NCBI GenBank assembly: GCA_913063155.1 | Contig: CAJXYU010000003.1 | Coordinates: 186,001-250,000, forward strand | DNA from: an uncultured Desulfovibrio sp. | Lineage (GTDB): Bacteria; Desulfobacterota; Desulfovibrionia; Desulfovibrionales; Desulfovibrionaceae | Reading direction: 5' to 3' | DNA: 64,000 nt | Shown: positions 10,039-22,879 of the stretch, piece by piece | Layout of the letters: each line of letters starts with the position of its first letter | Numbering within the stretch: the stretch's first letter is position 1 | Made by a program: the position numbers and the translations under genes | The notes under the pieces: generated by a model | The model's input: only the letters and a program-made list of their open reading frames with translations | Told to the model about the DNA's origin: nothing | The model's database searches: none

Positions 10039-12111
10039 CTACTGTTTGTTCATAATCTCTTCTGCCAGGGAGGCAGGCACTCTCTCATAATGGTCGAACT
10101 GCATCGAGAACGTGGCGCGACCCTGGGTGCGGGACCTGAGGTCGGTGGCGTAACCGAACATTTCGGACAGCGGCACGAAGCACTTGATGGCCTGCACGCC
10201 GACGCGGGCTTCCATTTCGCCCACGCGGCCGCGACGGCCGTTCAAGTCGCCGATGACGTCGCCGAGATATTCTTCCGGGGTAACCACTTCCACGGACATG
10301 ATGGGTTCGAGAATCTGAGGCGCTGCCTTTCTGCAGGCATCCTTGATCGCCAGGGAACCGGCGATGTAGAATGCCTGCTCGCTGGAGTCCACGTCGTGGT
10401 ACGAACCGAACACCAGATTGACCTTGACGTCGACGACCGGATAACCGGCGGCGACGCCTGCCTTGAGGGCATCCTGAATACCCTTGTCGACGGCCGGGAT
10501 GTATTCCTTGGGAATGACACCACCTTTGATCGCGTCTTCGAACTCGTAGCCCTTTTCCGGGTTCGGCTCGACTTCGAGAACAACATGACCGTACTGACCA
10601 CGACCACCGGACTGCTTGGCGTGCTTCACGTCAACCTTGACAGCTTTGCTGATGGTTTCGCGGTAGGCGACGCGAGGTGCGCCCACGTTGGCGTTGACGT
10701 TGAATTCGCGCAGCAGGCGGTCGACGATGATTTCAAGGTGCAACTCACCCATACCGGCGATAAGGGTCTGACCGGTCTCGTCGTCGGACTTGACGCGGAA
10801 GCTGGGGTCTTCCTTAGCCAGCTTGGCCAGGGAGTTGGTCAGCAGGTCGCGGTCGGCCTTGGTCTTGGGCTCGATGGCGACTTCGATGACCGGCTCGGGA
10901 ATGTCCAGGGACTCCAGAACCACCGGCTTCTTCAACTCAGCCAGGGTGTCACCGGTGGCTGCATGCTTCAGACCCACGGCAGCGACGATGTCGCCAGCAT
11001 AGGCTTCCTTGATCTCCTCACGCTTGTTGGCGTGCATCTTCAGGAGACGGCCGATACGTTCTTTCTTGCCGGAAGCGCCGTTCATGAAGGTGTCACCGCT
11101 GCGGATGACGCCGGAGTAAATGCGCAGGAAGGTCAGGTGGCCGACGAACGGGTCGGTGGCCAACTTGAACGCCAGGGCAGCGAGAGGCTTGTCGTCCTCG
11201 CAGGGGCATTCCACTTCCTCGCCGTTGTCCGGGTTGATACCGGTCATGACTTCGATGTCCAGCGGAGAAGGCAGGTAATCGACAATGGCGTCCAGCAGGG
11301 GCTGAACACCTTTGTTGCGGAAAGCGGTGCCGCACAGGACCGGGCAGATGGTCAGCCTGGTGGTCGCCTTGCGGATGCCTTCGCGCAGTTCTTCCTCGGA
11401 CAGCTCTTCGCCTCCGAGATATTTTTCAAGAAGTTCCTCGTCCTCTTCGGCGATGGCTTCGATCATCTCGCCGCGGAGCAGTTCGTACTGATCCATGAGG
11501 TCTGCAGGAATTTCCTTTTCTTCGTATTCTTCGCCGTACTTGCTGTCCTCGACGTAGACACAGGCCTTGCCCTTGATCAGGTCGACGACGCCGGAGAACT
11601 CGTCTTCGGCTCCGATGGGGATCTGCAGGGGAACGGCCTTGGAGCCGAGCCTGGTCTTGATCATGTCCACGCAGCGGAAGAAGTCGGCTCCGATACGGTC
11701 CATCTTGTTGACGAACGCGATGCGGGGAACCTTGTAACGGTCGGCCTGACGCCAAACGGTTTCGGACTGAGGTTCGACGCCTGCAACGGAGTCGAAAACG
11801 GCCACGGCGCCGTCGAGCACGCGAAGGGCACGCTCGACTTCCATGGTGAAGTCGACGTGGCCCGGAGTGTCGATGATGTTGACGCGGTGGTCACGCCAGA
11901 AGCAGGTGGTCGCGGCGGAAGTAATGGTAATGCCGCGTTCCTGTTCCTGAACCATCCAGTCCATGGTGGCGTCGCCGTCGTGGACCTCACCGATCTTGTG
12001 AGACACACCGGTATAGTACAGAATACGCTCGGTAGTGGTAGTCTTGCCCGCATCGATGTGGGCCATGATACCAATATTGCGTTGTTTATCTCTCGATACC
12101 AATCTGGGCAC
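10039..12111 (-). CDS. fusA: Elongation factor G
   Basis: Translocation GTPase of 690 residues. GTPase motifs: [15 protein letters not shown] (P loop, about 19-33), the switch region [20 protein letters not shown] and NKMD. Domains II to V follow, with [20 protein letters not shown] in domain IV and a C-terminus ending EEIMNKQ. The start codon is GTG (12109-12111) with GAGAAAG upstream. It is the last gene of the str-type trio rpsL-rpsG-fusA; tuf, which follows fusA in many bacteria, is instead 13 kb upstream. Confidence 0.99.
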   Translation of the reverse strand: MPRLVSRDKQRNIGIMAHIDAGKTTTTERILYYTGVSHKIGEVHDGDATMDWMVQEQERGITITSAATTCFWRDHRVNIIDTPGHVDFTMEVERALRVLDGAVAVFDSVAGVEPQSETVWRQADRYKVPRIAFVNKMDRIGADFFRCVDMIKTRLGSKAVPLQIPIGAEDEFSGVVDLIKGKACVYVEDSKYGEEYEEKEIPADLMDQYELLRGEMIEAIAEEDEELLEKYLGGEELSEEELREGIRKATTRLTICPVLCGTAFRNKGVQPLLDAIVDYLPSPLDIEVMTGINPDNGEEVECPCEDDKPLAALAFKLATDPFVGHLTFLRIYSGVIRSGDTFMNGASGKKERIGRLLKMHANKREEIKEAYAGDIVAAVGLKHAATGDTLAELKKPVVLESLDIPEPVIEVAIEPKTKADRDLLTNSLAKLAKEDPSFRVKSDDETGQTLIAGMGELHLEIIVDRLLREFNVNANVGAPRVAYRETISKAVKVDVKHAKQSGGRGQYGHVVLEVEPNPEKGYEFEDAIKGGVIPKEYIPAVDKGIQDALKAGVAAGYPVVDVKVNLVFGSYHDVDSSEQAFYIAGSLAIKDACRKAAPQILEPIMSVEVVTPEEYLGDVIGDLNGRRGRVGEMEARVGVQAIKCFVPLSEMFGYATDLRSRTQGRATFSMQFDHYERVPASLAEEIMNKQ

Positions 12112-12129
12112 GATCTTTCTCTCCCAGCA

Positions 12130-12630
<501 letters not shown>

Positions 12631-12695
12631 TTATTTCGGGCTGCCTCAGCCCTACTTTGGCGTCATCCCCGGCGTTGAAAAAAACTGGCTACAAC

Positions 12696-13067
12696 CTATT
12701 TCGGCTTCTTGGCGCCGTACTTGGAACGACCGCGGCGACGATCATCAACACCGGAGGTGTCGAGGGAGCCGCGAACGATGTGGTAACGGACACCGGGAAG
12801 GTCTTTGACACGACCGCCACGGATCAGAACCACGGAGTGTTCCTGCAGGTTGTGACCTTCGCCACCGATGTATGCGGTGACTTCGATACCGTTGGTCAGA
12901 CGCACACGAGCGACCTTACGAAGCGCGGAGTTCGGCTTCTTGGGGGTCGTGGTGTAAACCCTGGTGCACACACCGCGCCGCTGGGGGCACTGCTGCAGAG
13001 CACGGGTCTTGGAGCGCTTGACCTGCAACTTGCGTTGCTTGCGCACAAGCTGGTTAATGGTAGGCAT
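12696..13067 (-). CDS. rpsL: 30S ribosomal protein S12
   Basis: Decoding-centre protein of 123 residues starting [18 protein letters not shown]. The conserved loops [18 protein letters not shown] (Lys43-type streptomycin loop) and [17 protein letters not shown] are present. Both loops carry the wild-type lysine, so streptomycin sensitivity is expected. Nine upstream codons in frame were excluded because GGAGG lies four bases before ATG 13065-13067. Confidence 0.98.
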   Translation of the reverse strand: MPTINQLVRKQRKLQVKRSKTRALQQCPQRRGVCTRVYTTTPKKPNSALRKVARVRLTNGIEVTAYIGGEGHNLQEHSVVLIRGGRVKDLPGVRYHIVRGSLDTSGVDDRRRGRSKYGAKKPK

Positions 13068-13133
13068 AAATCCTCCAAAACGAGTTACAAACAATAAACC
13101 TTAGACAATAAAACCATACGGCAAAGAGAACCG

Positions 13134-13163
13134 CTTGTATGCGCAAAGAAACGCCGATGTCAA
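13134..13163 (-). promoter_or_regulatory. Sigma-70-type promoter for rpsL-rpsG-fusA
   Basis: On the minus strand TTGACA (13158-13163) is followed after 18 bases by TACAAG (13134-13139), about 65 bases before the rpsL start. It lies just downstream of the rpoC terminator, so it probably restarts transcription for the str and S10 genes. The -35 is a perfect match; the -10 matches four of six. Confidence 0.65.
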
Positions 13164-13209
13164 GGCTTTTCGAGCCCCCCGGCGTTATTCTTTACGAAGA
13201 CGGTTCGTC

Positions 13210-13244
13210 AAAAAAGCTGGAGAGGGCAGCCTCTCCAGCTTTTT
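13210..13244 (-). terminator. Rho-independent terminator after rpoC
   Basis: Perfect 11-bp stem AGCTGGAGAGG/CCTCTCCAGCT with a four-base loop, followed on the minus strand by a run of T. The complementary strand also ends in TTTT, so it could work in both directions. It separates the rpoBC unit from the rpsL promoter. Confidence 0.88.
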
Positions 13245-13272
13245 CAATCAGTTAAAAGACGCCTATTACAAT

Positions 13273-16200
13273 TTACTTGGCGTCCATCAGAAGCGGCGCG
13301 TCTTCCAGTTCCTCCAGGAACTTGTCGGGGCGCTCCGCCTGTTCAGGCACTTCGATGGAAGCTTCCTCGTACTTGCGGAAGCCGGTGCCGGCCGGGATCA
13401 GGCGGCCGACGATGACGTTTTCCTTCAGACCGCGCAGGTCGTCGGACTTGCCCTTGAGGGCAGCCTCGGTAAGGACCTTGGTGGTCTCCTGGAAGGAAGC
13501 CGCGGAAATGAAGGAATCCGTGGACAGGGAGGCCTGGGTGATGCCGAGAACCAACGGTTCCGCGGTGGCGGGCTGTCCGCCTTCCTTGCGCACCTTGTCG
13601 TTTTCATCCATGAAGCGCTGCTTGTCCACCTGCTCGCCCATGAGGAAAGAGGTGTCCCCGGCGTCGAGGATGGTCACCTTCTTGAGCATCTGGCGAACGA
13701 TGATCTCGATATGCTTGTCGTTGATGCCGACGCCCTGGAAGCGGTACACGTCCTGAATTTCCTCGACAAGGTAACGGGCCAGGAACTTCTCGCCCTTGAT
13801 CTTCAGGATGTCGTGCAGTTCGGGATTGCCTTCGGTGAGGAGGTCGCCCGCCTCGACGAAGTCGCCCTCGGTCACGGTGATGTGGCGGCCCTTGGGAATG
13901 AGATATTCCTTGGTGTCGCCCACTTCCGGGGTGACGATGATCTTGCGCTTGCCCTTGGTGTCCGGACCGTAGGTGCAGATACCGTCGATTTCGGAGCAGA
14001 CGCCGAGATCCTTGGGCTTGCGAACTTCAAAGAGTTCCGCAACGCGCGGCAGACCACCGACGATGTCCTTGGTCTTGGAGGACTCACGCGGCTTACGTGC
14101 AATGACGTCACCGGCCTCGATGTCTCCACCGTCCTTGACCATGAGAATGGCGCCCACGGGCATCTGGAAAGTGGCCGGGGCCGAGGAGCCGGGACGGGTC
14201 AGCACGTTGCCCTTCTCGTCCACGATGGAGATGGCGGGCTTGAAGTTGGTGGTCCTGTATTCGAGAACAGTAAGCATGGAACGCTGGGTGCGGTCCTCCT
14301 GCACTGTCTTTCCTTCGATGATGTCGTGGAACTTGACGCGGCCCTTGACGTCGACGATGAACGGTTCCATGAACGGCTCCCACTCCGCGAGCATGGTGCC
14401 CTTCTTGATGTCCTGTCCATCTTCGACCATGATCCGCGCACCGGACGGGAGAACGTACTTTTCTCGCTCACGTCCCTGCTCGTCCACGATGCCGACCTGG
14501 CAGCTCTTACCGATGACCATGGTGTGGCCGTCCCTGTTCACGACGGTGCGCATGCGGGAGAAGACCACCTTGCCCTGGTGCTGGGATTCGATGTTGGACT
14601 GCTCGATTTCCTTGGATGCGGTACCACCGATGTGGAAGGTACGCATGGTCAGCTGGGTGCCGGGCTCACCGATGGACTGCGCGGCGATGATGCCGATGGT
14701 CTCACCCACGTTGACCAGATGGCCACGGGCAAGGTCGCGGCCGTAGCACTTGGCGCAGATGCCGTGCGGGCTCTTACAGGTCAGCACGGAGCGCATGGTC
14801 ATGGAGTTCACATCGCGCTCTTCGATGAGCTTGGCGTATTTTTCGTCGATGAGCTCGTTGGCCGGAACCAGAAGCTCACCGTTTTCTTCGTCATAGATGT
14901 CGAACAGAGTCACGCGGCCGAGCACGCGCTCCGCAAGACGTATTTTGATTTCACCGCCCTTCACCAGGTGGCCGATTTCCAGGCCGTCCACGGTGCCGCA
15001 GTCGATATCCGTCACGGTCACGTCCTGAACGACGTCCACGAGACGGCGGGTCAGGTAACCGGAGTTCGCGGTCTTGAGCGCGGTATCCGCGAGCCCCTTA
15101 CGAGCACCATGTGTGGAGGTGAAGTACTGGAGCACGGACAGACCTTCGCGGAAGGACGCCGTGATCGGAGTTTCGATGATCTCACCGGAGGGTTTGGCCA
15201 TCAGACCGCGCATACCGGCGAGCTGGCGCATCTGGTCCTGGTTACCACGAGCACCGGAGGTTGCCATCATGAAGATGGAGTTGAAGCTGGAGTTGGCTTC
15301 GGTCTTGCCGGTGACCGGGTCTTCCACGATGTCCACGGCAATATCCTTCATCATCTCGTTGGAGATGTCGTTGGTGGTCTTGGTCCAGACGTCGACGACC
15401 TTGTTGTACTTCTCCGTACGGGTGATGATGGAATCCGCGAACTGGCTTTCGATCTTCTCCACTTCGTCGTGGGCGGCCTTAAGCAGGTGCTTCTTGGCCT
15501 CAGGAATGCACAAGTCCTTCACCGCGATGGACACGCCGGCGCGGGTGGCGAACTCGTAACCGAGATCCTTGAGACGGTCGCAGAGGATGACCGTGGCCTT
15601 GGTGCCTGCCAGACGGTAGGCGCCGGAAACCAAGTTGGCGATGTTTTTCTTGCTCAGCACGCAGTTGACCATCTCGAACGGCAATTTGGCCGGGAGGATC
15701 TCACTGGCGATGATGCGACCGGTGGTGGTTTCCACCAGTTCACCGTCCAGGCGAACCTTGATGCGCGCGTGCAGTCCCACCGCCCCGCCGTCGTAAGCGG
15801 CAACGACTTCCCCTGGATCGGAGAAAATCATGCCCTCGCCCTTCTGGAAGGAACGGGCGCCGGTGAGGTAGTACAGCCCCAGAACGATGTCCTGAGACGG
15901 GTTGATGATGGGCGTACCGTTGGAGGGGCTGAGAATGTTGTTGGAGCTCATCATGAGCACGCGGCATTCGATCTGCGCCTCAACGGACAGGGGCACGTGC
16001 ACGGCCATCTGGTCACCGTCGAAGTCCGCGTTGTAGGCGGAGCAGACGAGCGGGTGCAACTGGATGGCCTTGCCTTCGACCAACTGCGGCTCAAAGGACT
16101 GAATGCCCAAACGGTGCAGGGTCGGGGCGCGGTTGAGCATGATCGGGTACTCGCGGATCACGTCCTCGAGGATTTCCCAGACCACCAGATCTTCGCGCTC

Positions 16201-17421
16201 GACCATTTTCTTGGCGGACTTGATGGTGGTCGCGATTTCACGACGTTCCAGCTCCGCGTAGATGAAAGGCTTGAACAGCTCCAGAGCCATCTTCTTGGGA
16301 AGACCGCACTGGTGCAGCTTGAGTTTCGGGCCCACAACGATGACGGAACGACCGGAGTAGTCGACGCGTTTACCGAGCAGGTTCTGACGGAAACGGCCCT
16401 GCTTCCCCTTGATCATGTCGGACAGGGACTTGAGGGGACGGCCATTGGTGCCGGTGATGGCGCGGCCGCGGCGGCCGTTGTCGAACAGAGCGTCGACGGC
16501 TTCCTGCAGCATGCGCTTTTCGTTGCGGATGATGATCTCGGGAGCGCCCAGCTCAAGCAGGCGCTTGAGGCGGTTGTTCCTGTTGATCACGCGGCGATAC
16601 AGATCGTTGAGGTCCGAGGTGGCGAAACGCCCGCCATCCAGGGGGACCAGAGGGCGCAGTTCGGGCGGAATGACCGGAATGACTTCCATGATCATCCATT
16701 CCGGCTTGTTGCCGGATTCCAGGAACGCCTCAACGACTTTCAGCCGCTTGGTTATTTTCTTCTTCTTGGTCTGGGAGCGGGTGCTCTGGGACTCTTCGCG
16801 CAGCTCGTGGCGCAAGGTCTCCAGATCGATGGCCTCCAGGAGCTTGCGCACGGTTTCCGCGCCCATGCCCACTTCCAGAGCATCTTCGCCGAAGTGCTCG
16901 ATCACCTGGAAGTACTGGTCTTCGGAGATGATCTGATGCGTCTTCAGCGGGGTGTCGCCCGGCTCCAGAACAATAAAGGAGTCGAAGTACAACACCTTTT
17001 CCAAGTCGGCCATGGTGATGTCCAGCAAGGTGCCGATCTTGGAAGGCAGTGTCTTCAGAAACCAGATATGCGCGACGGGCGCGGCCAGCTCGATGTGACC
17101 CATGCGCTCGCGGCGAACTTTTGATGCGATAACCTCAACGCCGCACTTTTCGCAGACAATGCCGCGATGCTTCATGCGCTTGTATTTACCGCAGTTGCAT
17201 TCGTAGTCCTTGACCGGACCGAAAATCTTGGCGCAGAACAGACCGTCGCGTTCAGGCTTGAACGTACGGTAGTTGATCGTCTCCGGCTTCTTGACCTCAC
17301 CGAAAGACCATTCCCTGATCTTTTCGGGGGCAGCAATGGAGATTTTCATCGACTTGAGGCCCTTGCCCGCCAGAGCGGCGTTGGGGGCTCCGCGCAGAGT
17401 GAACAGATCGTCCAACGTCAT
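13273..17421 (-). CDS. rpoC: DNA-directed RNA polymerase subunit beta'
   Basis: Catalytic clamp subunit, 1382 residues. The N-terminal zinc site is [20 protein letters not shown] (about 71-90). The catalytic loop [12 protein letters not shown] supplies the three Asp residues that hold Mg. The trigger-loop region follows, and the second zinc site includes [19 protein letters not shown]. The start [14 protein letters not shown] has AGAGGG upstream. It follows rpoB by 80 bases that contain a strong hairpin. Confidence 0.99.
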   Translation of the reverse strand: MTLDDLFTLRGAPNAALAGKGLKSMKISIAAPEKIREWSFGEVKKPETINYRTFKPERDGLFCAKIFGPVKDYECNCGKYKRMKHRGIVCEKCGVEVIASKVRRERMGHIELAAPVAHIWFLKTLPSKIGTLLDITMADLEKVLYFDSFIVLEPGDTPLKTHQIISEDQYFQVIEHFGEDALEVGMGAETVRKLLEAIDLETLRHELREESQSTRSQTKKKKITKRLKVVEAFLESGNKPEWMIMEVIPVIPPELRPLVPLDGGRFATSDLNDLYRRVINRNNRLKRLLELGAPEIIIRNEKRMLQEAVDALFDNGRRGRAITGTNGRPLKSLSDMIKGKQGRFRQNLLGKRVDYSGRSVIVVGPKLKLHQCGLPKKMALELFKPFIYAELERREIATTIKSAKKMVEREDLVVWEILEDVIREYPIMLNRAPTLHRLGIQSFEPQLVEGKAIQLHPLVCSAYNADFDGDQMAVHVPLSVEAQIECRVLMMSSNNILSPSNGTPIINPSQDIVLGLYYLTGARSFQKGEGMIFSDPGEVVAAYDGGAVGLHARIKVRLDGELVETTTGRIIASEILPAKLPFEMVNCVLSKKNIANLVSGAYRLAGTKATVILCDRLKDLGYEFATRAGVSIAVKDLCIPEAKKHLLKAAHDEVEKIESQFADSIITRTEKYNKVVDVWTKTTNDISNEMMKDIAVDIVEDPVTGKTEANSSFNSIFMMATSGARGNQDQMRQLAGMRGLMAKPSGEIIETPITASFREGLSVLQYFTSTHGARKGLADTALKTANSGYLTRRLVDVVQDVTVTDIDCGTVDGLEIGHLVKGGEIKIRLAERVLGRVTLFDIYDEENGELLVPANELIDEKYAKLIEERDVNSMTMRSVLTCKSPHGICAKCYGRDLARGHLVNVGETIGIIAAQSIGEPGTQLTMRTFHIGGTASKEIEQSNIESQHQGKVVFSRMRTVVNRDGHTMVIGKSCQVGIVDEQGREREKYVLPSGARIMVEDGQDIKKGTMLAEWEPFMEPFIVDVKGRVKFHDIIEGKTVQEDRTQRSMLTVLEYRTTNFKPAISIVDEKGNVLTRPGSSAPATFQMPVGAILMVKDGGDIEAGDVIARKPRESSKTKDIVGGLPRVAELFEVRKPKDLGVCSEIDGICTYGPDTKGKRKIIVTPEVGDTKEYLIPKGRHITVTEGDFVEAGDLLTEGNPELHDILKIKGEKFLARYLVEEIQDVYRFQGVGINDKHIEIIVRQMLKKVTILDAGDTSFLMGEQVDKQRFMDENDKVRKEGGQPATAEPLVLGITQASLSTDSFISAASFQETTKVLTEAALKGKSDDLRGLKENVIVGRLIPAGTGFRKYEEASIEVPEQAERPDKFLEELEDAPLLMDAK

Positions 17422-17453
17422 CTGTAGTCCCTCTTTGCTAAATGTTATCTCAT

Positions 17454-17480
17454 GCCCTGCCGGACCGGGTCCGGCAGGGC
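17454..17480 (-). other. GC-rich hairpin between rpoB and rpoC
   Basis: GCCCTGCCGGACC and GGTCCGGCAGGGC form a 13-bp perfect inverted repeat with almost no loop in the rpoB-rpoC spacer. No T run follows, so it is not an intrinsic terminator. It may be an RNA processing or stability site in the rpoBC message. Confidence 0.7.
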
Positions 17481-17501
17481 CTTGTCAACAATATCCGACC
17501 G

Positions 17502-20500
17502 CTAGGCGACTTCGGGACGCTTGCGAAAAGCGCCTTCGTCGCGGCCCGGACGGCCAGGCTTCTCTTCCTGCTCAAGGGTCACGTCCAATCCGAGGGACAT
17601 GAGTTCCTTGATCAGGACGTTGAAGGATTCGGGCAGACCGGCTTCAAGGAAGTTGTCTCCCTTGACGATCTTTTCGTACATCTTCACGCGGCCCTGCACA
17701 TCGTCAGACTTGACGGTGAGGAACTCCTGAAGAAGGTACGCAGCGCCGTAGGCTTCCAGCGCCCAGACTTCCATTTCCCCGAGACGCTGCCCACCGAACT
17801 GGGCTTTACCGCCAAGGGGCTGCTGGGTGACCAGCGAGTAAGGACCAGTGGAGCGGGCGTGTATCTTTTCGTCGACCAGGTGGTGCAGCTTGAGCATGTA
17901 CATGACGCCGACGGTGACCCTGTTGTGGAACGGCTCTCCGGTGCGGCCGTCGTAGAGGATGACCTTGCCGTCGTCAGGCTGGCCGGCGCGTTCCAACAGA
18001 CGCCAGATCTCATCTTCACTGGCACCGTCGAAGACCGGGGTCTTGGTGATGATGCCTTCGCGGACCTCGCGGACGGCTTCGACGAACTCGTCGTCGTTGA
18101 GGCCGTCCACCAGTTCGTTGATGGTCTCGGACTGGAATATGTCTTTGACTTCGGCGCGCACGTCTTTCAGCACGGAGCCGTTGTCGAGCATTTCGTTGAT
18201 CTGGGTGCCGAGCATCTTGGCTGCCCAGCCCAGGTGGGTTTCCATGATCTGCCCGATGTTCATACGGGAGGGAACGCCCAGGGGGTTCAGCACGATGTCC
18301 ACGGGATTCCCGTTGGCGAAGAACGGCATGTCCTCTTCGGGCAGGATGCAGGATACGACACCCTTGTTCCCGTGACGACCGGCCATCTTGTCACCCACGG
18401 CCAGCTTACGCTTCACGGCCACGTAGACCTTGACCATTTTAATGACGCCCGGAGGCAGGTCGTCGCCTTCGGTGACCTTCTCGCGCTTCTGGTCGTAGAC
18501 GGTCTTGATGAATTTCACCTGGTTGTCATAGTCGGCCAGGATGTCGCGGACAGCCTCGTTGCCGCCCTTGTCGAAACAACCGGCCAGCTTCTTGACCGGC
18601 AGATCGGCGAGCATTTCGCGAGTGACCTTTTCGCCGGACTTGCCGACAACGTTCTTGCGGGCGTCCGTCAGGTCCTTTCCGAGCTTGGTGCCTTCCACCA
18701 CTTCGGCGATGCGCTTGCGGGTGGACTCGCCCAAGGCGGCGATGTGCTTGGTCTCCTTCATGTCGAACTTTCCGAGTTCGAATTCCTCGATGGAATGAGT
18801 GCGGTCGTCCTTGTCGCCGGAGCGGCGGTTGAAGACCTTCACGTCGATGACGGTGCCCTCGATTCCCGGCGGAACCTTGAGGGAGGTGTTCTTCACATCG
18901 CGTGCCTTGTCGCCGAAGATGGCGCGCAGCAGCTTTTCTTCCGGGGTGAGCTGTGTTTCGCCCTTGGGCGTGATCTTACCCACCAGAATATCGTCGGGCT
19001 TCACCTTGGCGCCGAGGCGGATGATGCCGCATTCGTCCAGGTTGCGAAGCATTTCTTCGGAAACGTTGGAGATGTCCCTGGTGACTTCTTCCGGTCCGAG
19101 CTTGGTGTCGCGGGCGACGAGTTCGAATTCCTCAACGTGAATCGAGGTGTAGACGTCTTCCTTGACCATGCGCTCGGAGATGAGGATGGAGTCCTCGTAG
19201 TTGTAGCCGCACCAGGGCATGAAAGCGACGGTCAGGTTCTTGCCGATGGCAAGCTCGCCCTTGCTGATGCTGGGACCGTCGGCCAGAACGTCGCCCTTCT
19301 TGACGGACTGCCCCACCTGAACGACGGAGCGCTGGCCAAAGCAGGAGTTCTGGTTGGACTTGTGCCACTTCTGCAGTTCGTAATGTTTGGAACCGCCGGA
19401 CTTGGGCGCAAATCCGTTCTCATAGTTGACGATGACGCGTTCGCCGTCCACGTAATGAACGACGCCGTCCTCTTCGGCCAGGATGCAGGCGCCGGAGTCG
19501 CGTGCCACAGGGCCTTCCATGCCCGTGCCGACCAACGGCATGCTGGAACGCAGCAGAGGCACTGCCTGGCGTTGCATGTTGGAACCCATGAGCGCGCGGT
19601 TAGCGTCGTCGTGCTCCAGGAAGGGAATCAGCGCGGCGGATATGGACACGGTCTGACTCGGACTGATGTCCATGAAGGTGACGTCCTCGTTGGCGGCCAT
19701 GAACGGGTCGCCGTCCAGGCGGCTCTGCACGCGCGGATTCACGAAGTTGCCGACCCCGTCCAACACGGCGTTGGCCTGGGCCACGATCTCGCCATGCTCG
19801 CGGGAAGCATCCATATAAATGATCTCATCGGAAACCTTACCCTGCGTTGCCGTACGGTACGGAGTTTCGATGAAGCCGTAATCATTGACCTTCGCATAAC
19901 AGGTCAGGGAGACGATCAGACCGATGTTCGGGCCTTCCGGAGTCTCAATCGGGCAAATGCGGCCGTAGTGAGAGGTGTGCACGTCGCGCACTTCGAAGCC
20001 CGCGCGTTCGCGGGTCAGGCCGCCGGGGCCCAGCGCCGAAAGACGACGCTTGTGGGTCACTTCGGAAAGCGGGTTGGTCTGGTCCATGAACTGGGAGAGC
20101 TGGGAAGTGCCGAAGAACTCCTTGAGCACGGCTGCAACCGGCTTGGGGTTGATCAGGTCGTGCGGCATGAGAGTGGCCACTTCCTGCAGGCTCATGCGCT
20201 CCTTGATGGCGCGCTCCATACGGACAAGGCCGATACGGTACTGGTTCTCGACCAGCTCGCCCACGGGGCGGACGCGGCGGTTGCCGAGGTGGTCGATGTC
20301 GTCGGCAGGACCGTGGGTATCCTTGAGCATCATCAATTCCTTGAGAGCCTGCAGGATATCTTCGTTGGTCAGGGTCCTGGTGTTCTGGTCCACGTCCATC
20401 TTCAGACGAGAGTTCAGCTTGTAGCGGCCGACCAGGGACAGGTCGTAATAATCGGCGCTACGGAACAGGTTCTCGAAGAAATTGGAAGCGATCTCCGGCG

Positions 20501-21623
20501 TGGGCGGAGAGCTGGGACGCAGGCGGCGGTAGATCTCGATCTGCGCCTGCTCCATGCTGGTGGTCTTGTCCAGCATGAGGGTATCGCGCAGAGAGGAGGA
20601 AACGTCCGCACCCAGAGTGTGGAGCACGGAAACTTCCGCGATGCCTGCAGCATTGATCTTTTCGATGATATCGACGGTCAATTCACCGGCGACCTCGACG
20701 ATGACCTCGCCGTTGGAATCCACGATGTCCCTGGCCGCGAACTGGCCGAGCAGAGAATCGGGATCCACCTCGATGGTTTCGATGCCGGCACGCATGAGCT
20801 TACGCCAAGTAGCCTTGGTTATGGGCGCGTCCTGCTTGCACAGCACTTTGCCGTCGTGTTCGATTTCCGCGTAACAGAATTCCTTGCGGAACTGACTTTC
20901 CTTGACCTTGCGCAGCAGCCGGCCACCCTCGAAGAGATAGTCTTCGGTGTCGTAATAGTAGTCGAGAATATCCTGACGGGTGAGCCCCATGGCCTGCAGC
21001 AGGATGGTGGCGGGCATCTTCCTGCGGCGGTCGATACGCACGTACAGGATGTCCTTGTGGTCGAAGTCGAAGTCGAGCCACGAGCCGCGCATGGGAATGA
21101 CTCGTGCGGAGTACAGGACTTTGCGGCTGGAGTGCGTCTTGCCCGAGTCATGCTCAAAGATAATGCCCGGGGAGCGCTGCAGCTGGTTGACGATGACGCG
21201 CTCAGTACCGTTGATGATGAAGGTTCCCTTCTCGGTCATCAGCGGCAGCGTGCCAAAGTAGATGTCCTGTTCCTTGATGTCTCGGATGGTGCGGTTGTCG
21301 GTTTCTTCGTCAACGTCGAAGACAACCAGGCGAACCTTGATGCGGATAGGGGTTTCATAAGTGAGACCCTTGGAAATGCACTCTGCCTGGTCATACTTGG
21401 GTTCGCCGATTTCATAACTGACGAACTCAAGGCTCGCGGTCTTGTTGAAATCCTCAATGGGGAAGACAGACCGGAAGACCCCTTCCAGACCGAAATCGCC
21501 CCGGCTGGCTGGCGGCACTTCCTCCTGAAGGAACTTCAGATAGGAGTCCACCTGCAGCTCAAGGAGATGCGGGATGGGCAACTGGTTGCCGATCTTACCA
21601 AATTCTTTTCTAAGCTGACCCAT
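17502..21623 (-). CDS. rpoB: DNA-directed RNA polymerase subunit beta
   Basis: Catalytic subunit of 1373 residues. The rifampicin region is readable as [20 protein letters not shown], then [14 protein letters not shown], with wild-type residues at the common resistance positions (Asp in FMDQ, His in THKR, Ser in RLSALG), so rifampicin sensitivity is expected. Later motifs include [22 protein letters not shown] and [10 protein letters not shown]. The start [20 protein letters not shown] has GAGGG upstream. It follows rplL by 290 bases. Confidence 0.99.
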   Translation of the reverse strand: MGQLRKEFGKIGNQLPIPHLLELQVDSYLKFLQEEVPPASRGDFGLEGVFRSVFPIEDFNKTASLEFVSYEIGEPKYDQAECISKGLTYETPIRIKVRLVVFDVDEETDNRTIRDIKEQDIYFGTLPLMTEKGTFIINGTERVIVNQLQRSPGIIFEHDSGKTHSSRKVLYSARVIPMRGSWLDFDFDHKDILYVRIDRRRKMPATILLQAMGLTRQDILDYYYDTEDYLFEGGRLLRKVKESQFRKEFCYAEIEHDGKVLCKQDAPITKATWRKLMRAGIETIEVDPDSLLGQFAARDIVDSNGEVIVEVAGELTVDIIEKINAAGIAEVSVLHTLGADVSSSLRDTLMLDKTTSMEQAQIEIYRRLRPSSPPTPEIASNFFENLFRSADYYDLSLVGRYKLNSRLKMDVDQNTRTLTNEDILQALKELMMLKDTHGPADDIDHLGNRRVRPVGELVENQYRIGLVRMERAIKERMSLQEVATLMPHDLINPKPVAAVLKEFFGTSQLSQFMDQTNPLSEVTHKRRLSALGPGGLTRERAGFEVRDVHTSHYGRICPIETPEGPNIGLIVSLTCYAKVNDYGFIETPYRTATQGKVSDEIIYMDASREHGEIVAQANAVLDGVGNFVNPRVQSRLDGDPFMAANEDVTFMDISPSQTVSISAALIPFLEHDDANRALMGSNMQRQAVPLLRSSMPLVGTGMEGPVARDSGACILAEEDGVVHYVDGERVIVNYENGFAPKSGGSKHYELQKWHKSNQNSCFGQRSVVQVGQSVKKGDVLADGPSISKGELAIGKNLTVAFMPWCGYNYEDSILISERMVKEDVYTSIHVEEFELVARDTKLGPEEVTRDISNVSEEMLRNLDECGIIRLGAKVKPDDILVGKITPKGETQLTPEEKLLRAIFGDKARDVKNTSLKVPPGIEGTVIDVKVFNRRSGDKDDRTHSIEEFELGKFDMKETKHIAALGESTRKRIAEVVEGTKLGKDLTDARKNVVGKSGEKVTREMLADLPVKKLAGCFDKGGNEAVRDILADYDNQVKFIKTVYDQKREKVTEGDDLPPGVIKMVKVYVAVKRKLAVGDKMAGRHGNKGVVSCILPEEDMPFFANGNPVDIVLNPLGVPSRMNIGQIMETHLGWAAKMLGTQINEMLDNGSVLKDVRAEVKDIFQSETINELVDGLNDDEFVEAVREVREGIITKTPVFDGASEDEIWRLLERAGQPDDGKVILYDGRTGEPFHNRVTVGVMYMLKLHHLVDEKIHARSTGPYSLVTQQPLGGKAQFGGQRLGEMEVWALEAYGAAYLLQEFLTVKSDDVQGRVKMYEKIVKGDNFLEAGLPESFNVLIKELMSLGLDVTLEQEEKPGRPGRDEGAFRKRPEVA

Positions 21624-21849
21624 TGTACCCTCTGCGAGTAGTTATGGTGTTCGGACGGGACATCGGTAGCGCCTGAATAAGGGCCCGGAGACGAAACCGA
21701 TGCCGATCTAAAAAAATCCGAGAAGAAATTTTAAGGTTTGGACGAAGCCTGGTGCTCCGCCCCAAGGAGCTACGGGAGTGATCCTGGCCCTTAGCGCCAA
21801 AGATCAATAAGCCACAAACCGTTTCAAAGCGATATTATAATAGACAGCA

Positions 21850-21890
21850 CAGAGAGCGCATGCCCCGAGACAAAGGGCTTGCGCTCTCTG
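21850..21890 (-). other. Stem-loop in the rplL-rpoB intergenic region (21624-21913)
   Basis: The 290-base spacer between rplL and rpoB holds an 11-bp perfect stem CAGAGAGCGCA/TGCGCTCTCTG starting about 25 bases after the rplL stop, with further pairing (GCCC/GGGC) inside. No T run follows. In E. coli the same spacer holds an attenuator and an RNase III site; this one is in the equivalent place, so a similar role is inferred. I see no gene in the rest of the spacer. Confidence 0.65.
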
Positions 21891-21913
21891 CGAATAAACG
21901 CAAGTAAGCGTAA

Positions 21914-22303
21914 TTACTTAACTTCAACTTCAGCGCCGGCTTCTTCCAGCTGCTTCTTGGCTTCTTCAGCCTCGTCCTTGGAAACGCCTTCCTTGAGCGG
22001 CTTCGGAGCTTCGTCCACGATAGCCTTGGCTTCTTTCAGGCCCAGGCCGGTGATGGCGCGGACAGCCTTGATGACGGCGATCTTGTTGCCGCCGGCGCCA
22101 GCCAGGATAACGTCGAATTCGGTCTTTTCTTCAGCACCACCGGCAGCTTCGCCGCCAGCAGCCGGAGCAGCGACAACGGCAGCGGCCGGAGCGGCAGCTT
22201 CAACGCCGAACTTGTCTTCCAGTTCCTTGATGAACTCGGAGAGTTCCAGGACGGTCATGTTACCGATAAATTCTACAACCTGATCTTTGGTGATATCAGC
22301 CAT
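21914..22303 (-). CDS. rplL: 50S ribosomal protein L7/L12
   Basis: Stalk protein of 129 residues that recruits translation GTPases. N-terminal dimerisation domain ([20 protein letters not shown]), an Ala/Gly hinge (about 36-58, rich in [15 protein letters not shown]), and the C-terminal domain [20 protein letters not shown] with [20 protein letters not shown]. Complete and typical. Follows rplJ by 43 bases. Confidence 0.98.
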   Translation of the reverse strand: MADITKDQVVEFIGNMTVLELSEFIKELEDKFGVEAAAPAAAVVAAPAAGGEAAGGAEEKTEFDVILAGAGGNKIAVIKAVRAITGLGLKEAKAIVDEAPKPLKEGVSKDEAEEAKKQLEEAGAEVEVK

Positions 22304-22346
22304 TGTAATTTCCTCCTAAAGGGATACTAAACGCTTTGAATTGGTT

Positions 22347-22874
22347 CTACGCGGCTTCCTGTTCTTTCTGGTCCTTGATGGCTACCAGGGCGTACAGGAA
22401 CTTGCGTTCAATGTTGGCGAACAGAGACACGAAATTGCGGGGCACGGCCTGCATGGTGCCAAGCACGGAGCTGAGAAGCTCGGGCTTGCTGGGCATCTTG
22501 CTGAGCTCTTTGATGCCGTCCGCGTCAAGATACTTGCCTTCGAGGGAACCGTACTTCAGCTCAAACTTCTTGCTGCCTTTTGCAAAGTCGGCAAGAACCT
22601 TGGCCAGCGCAACAGGGTCTTCGTAACCCAGTGCGAAAGCGCAGTTTTCCTTCAGGTGTTCACCCAGGTCACCGTGATCGGTGTCCTTGAGTGCCAACCG
22701 GGCCAGGGTATTCTTGACGACTTGGAAATCGACTCCCGCCTCAAAGCACTTGGAGCGAAGCTCGGTGAGCTCCTCAACAGTCATGCCTTTGAAGTCGGAG
22801 ACGACAGCGATGCTCGCGCGTGCAGCTTTTTCGTGAAACTGCTCGATGACTTGGGCTTTTTCTTGCCTGTTCAT
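22347..22874 (-). CDS. rplJ: 50S ribosomal protein L10
   Basis: Stalk base protein of 175 residues from MNRQEKAQVIEQFHEKAARA. The N-terminal rRNA-binding domain contains VVSDFKGMTVEELTELR; the C-terminal helix that binds L7/L12 dimers ends NIERKFLYALVAIKDQKEQE. Tandem ATG codons exist; the second (22872-22874) has GAGGAG at a suitable spacing. The frame is open for 48 more codons upstream, but that part is the leader RNA. Confidence 0.97.
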   Translation of the reverse strand: MNRQEKAQVIEQFHEKAARASIAVVSDFKGMTVEELTELRSKCFEAGVDFQVVKNTLARLALKDTDHGDLGEHLKENCAFALGYEDPVALAKVLADFAKGSKKFELKYGSLEGKYLDADGIKELSKMPSKPELLSSVLGTMQAVPRNFVSLFANIERKFLYALVAIKDQKEQEAA

Positions 22875-22879
22875 CATCA

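Noticed and set aside
13135-17124. Very long plus-strand open frame opposite rpoC (1329 codons)
   Set aside because: Antisense shadow of a high-GC gene; no recognisable domains, while the minus strand encodes an intact RpoC.
17442-21641. Very long plus-strand open frame opposite rpoB (1399 codons)
   Set aside because: Mirror of rpoB codon bias; the translated sequence is Val/Asp/Gly/His-rich without motifs.
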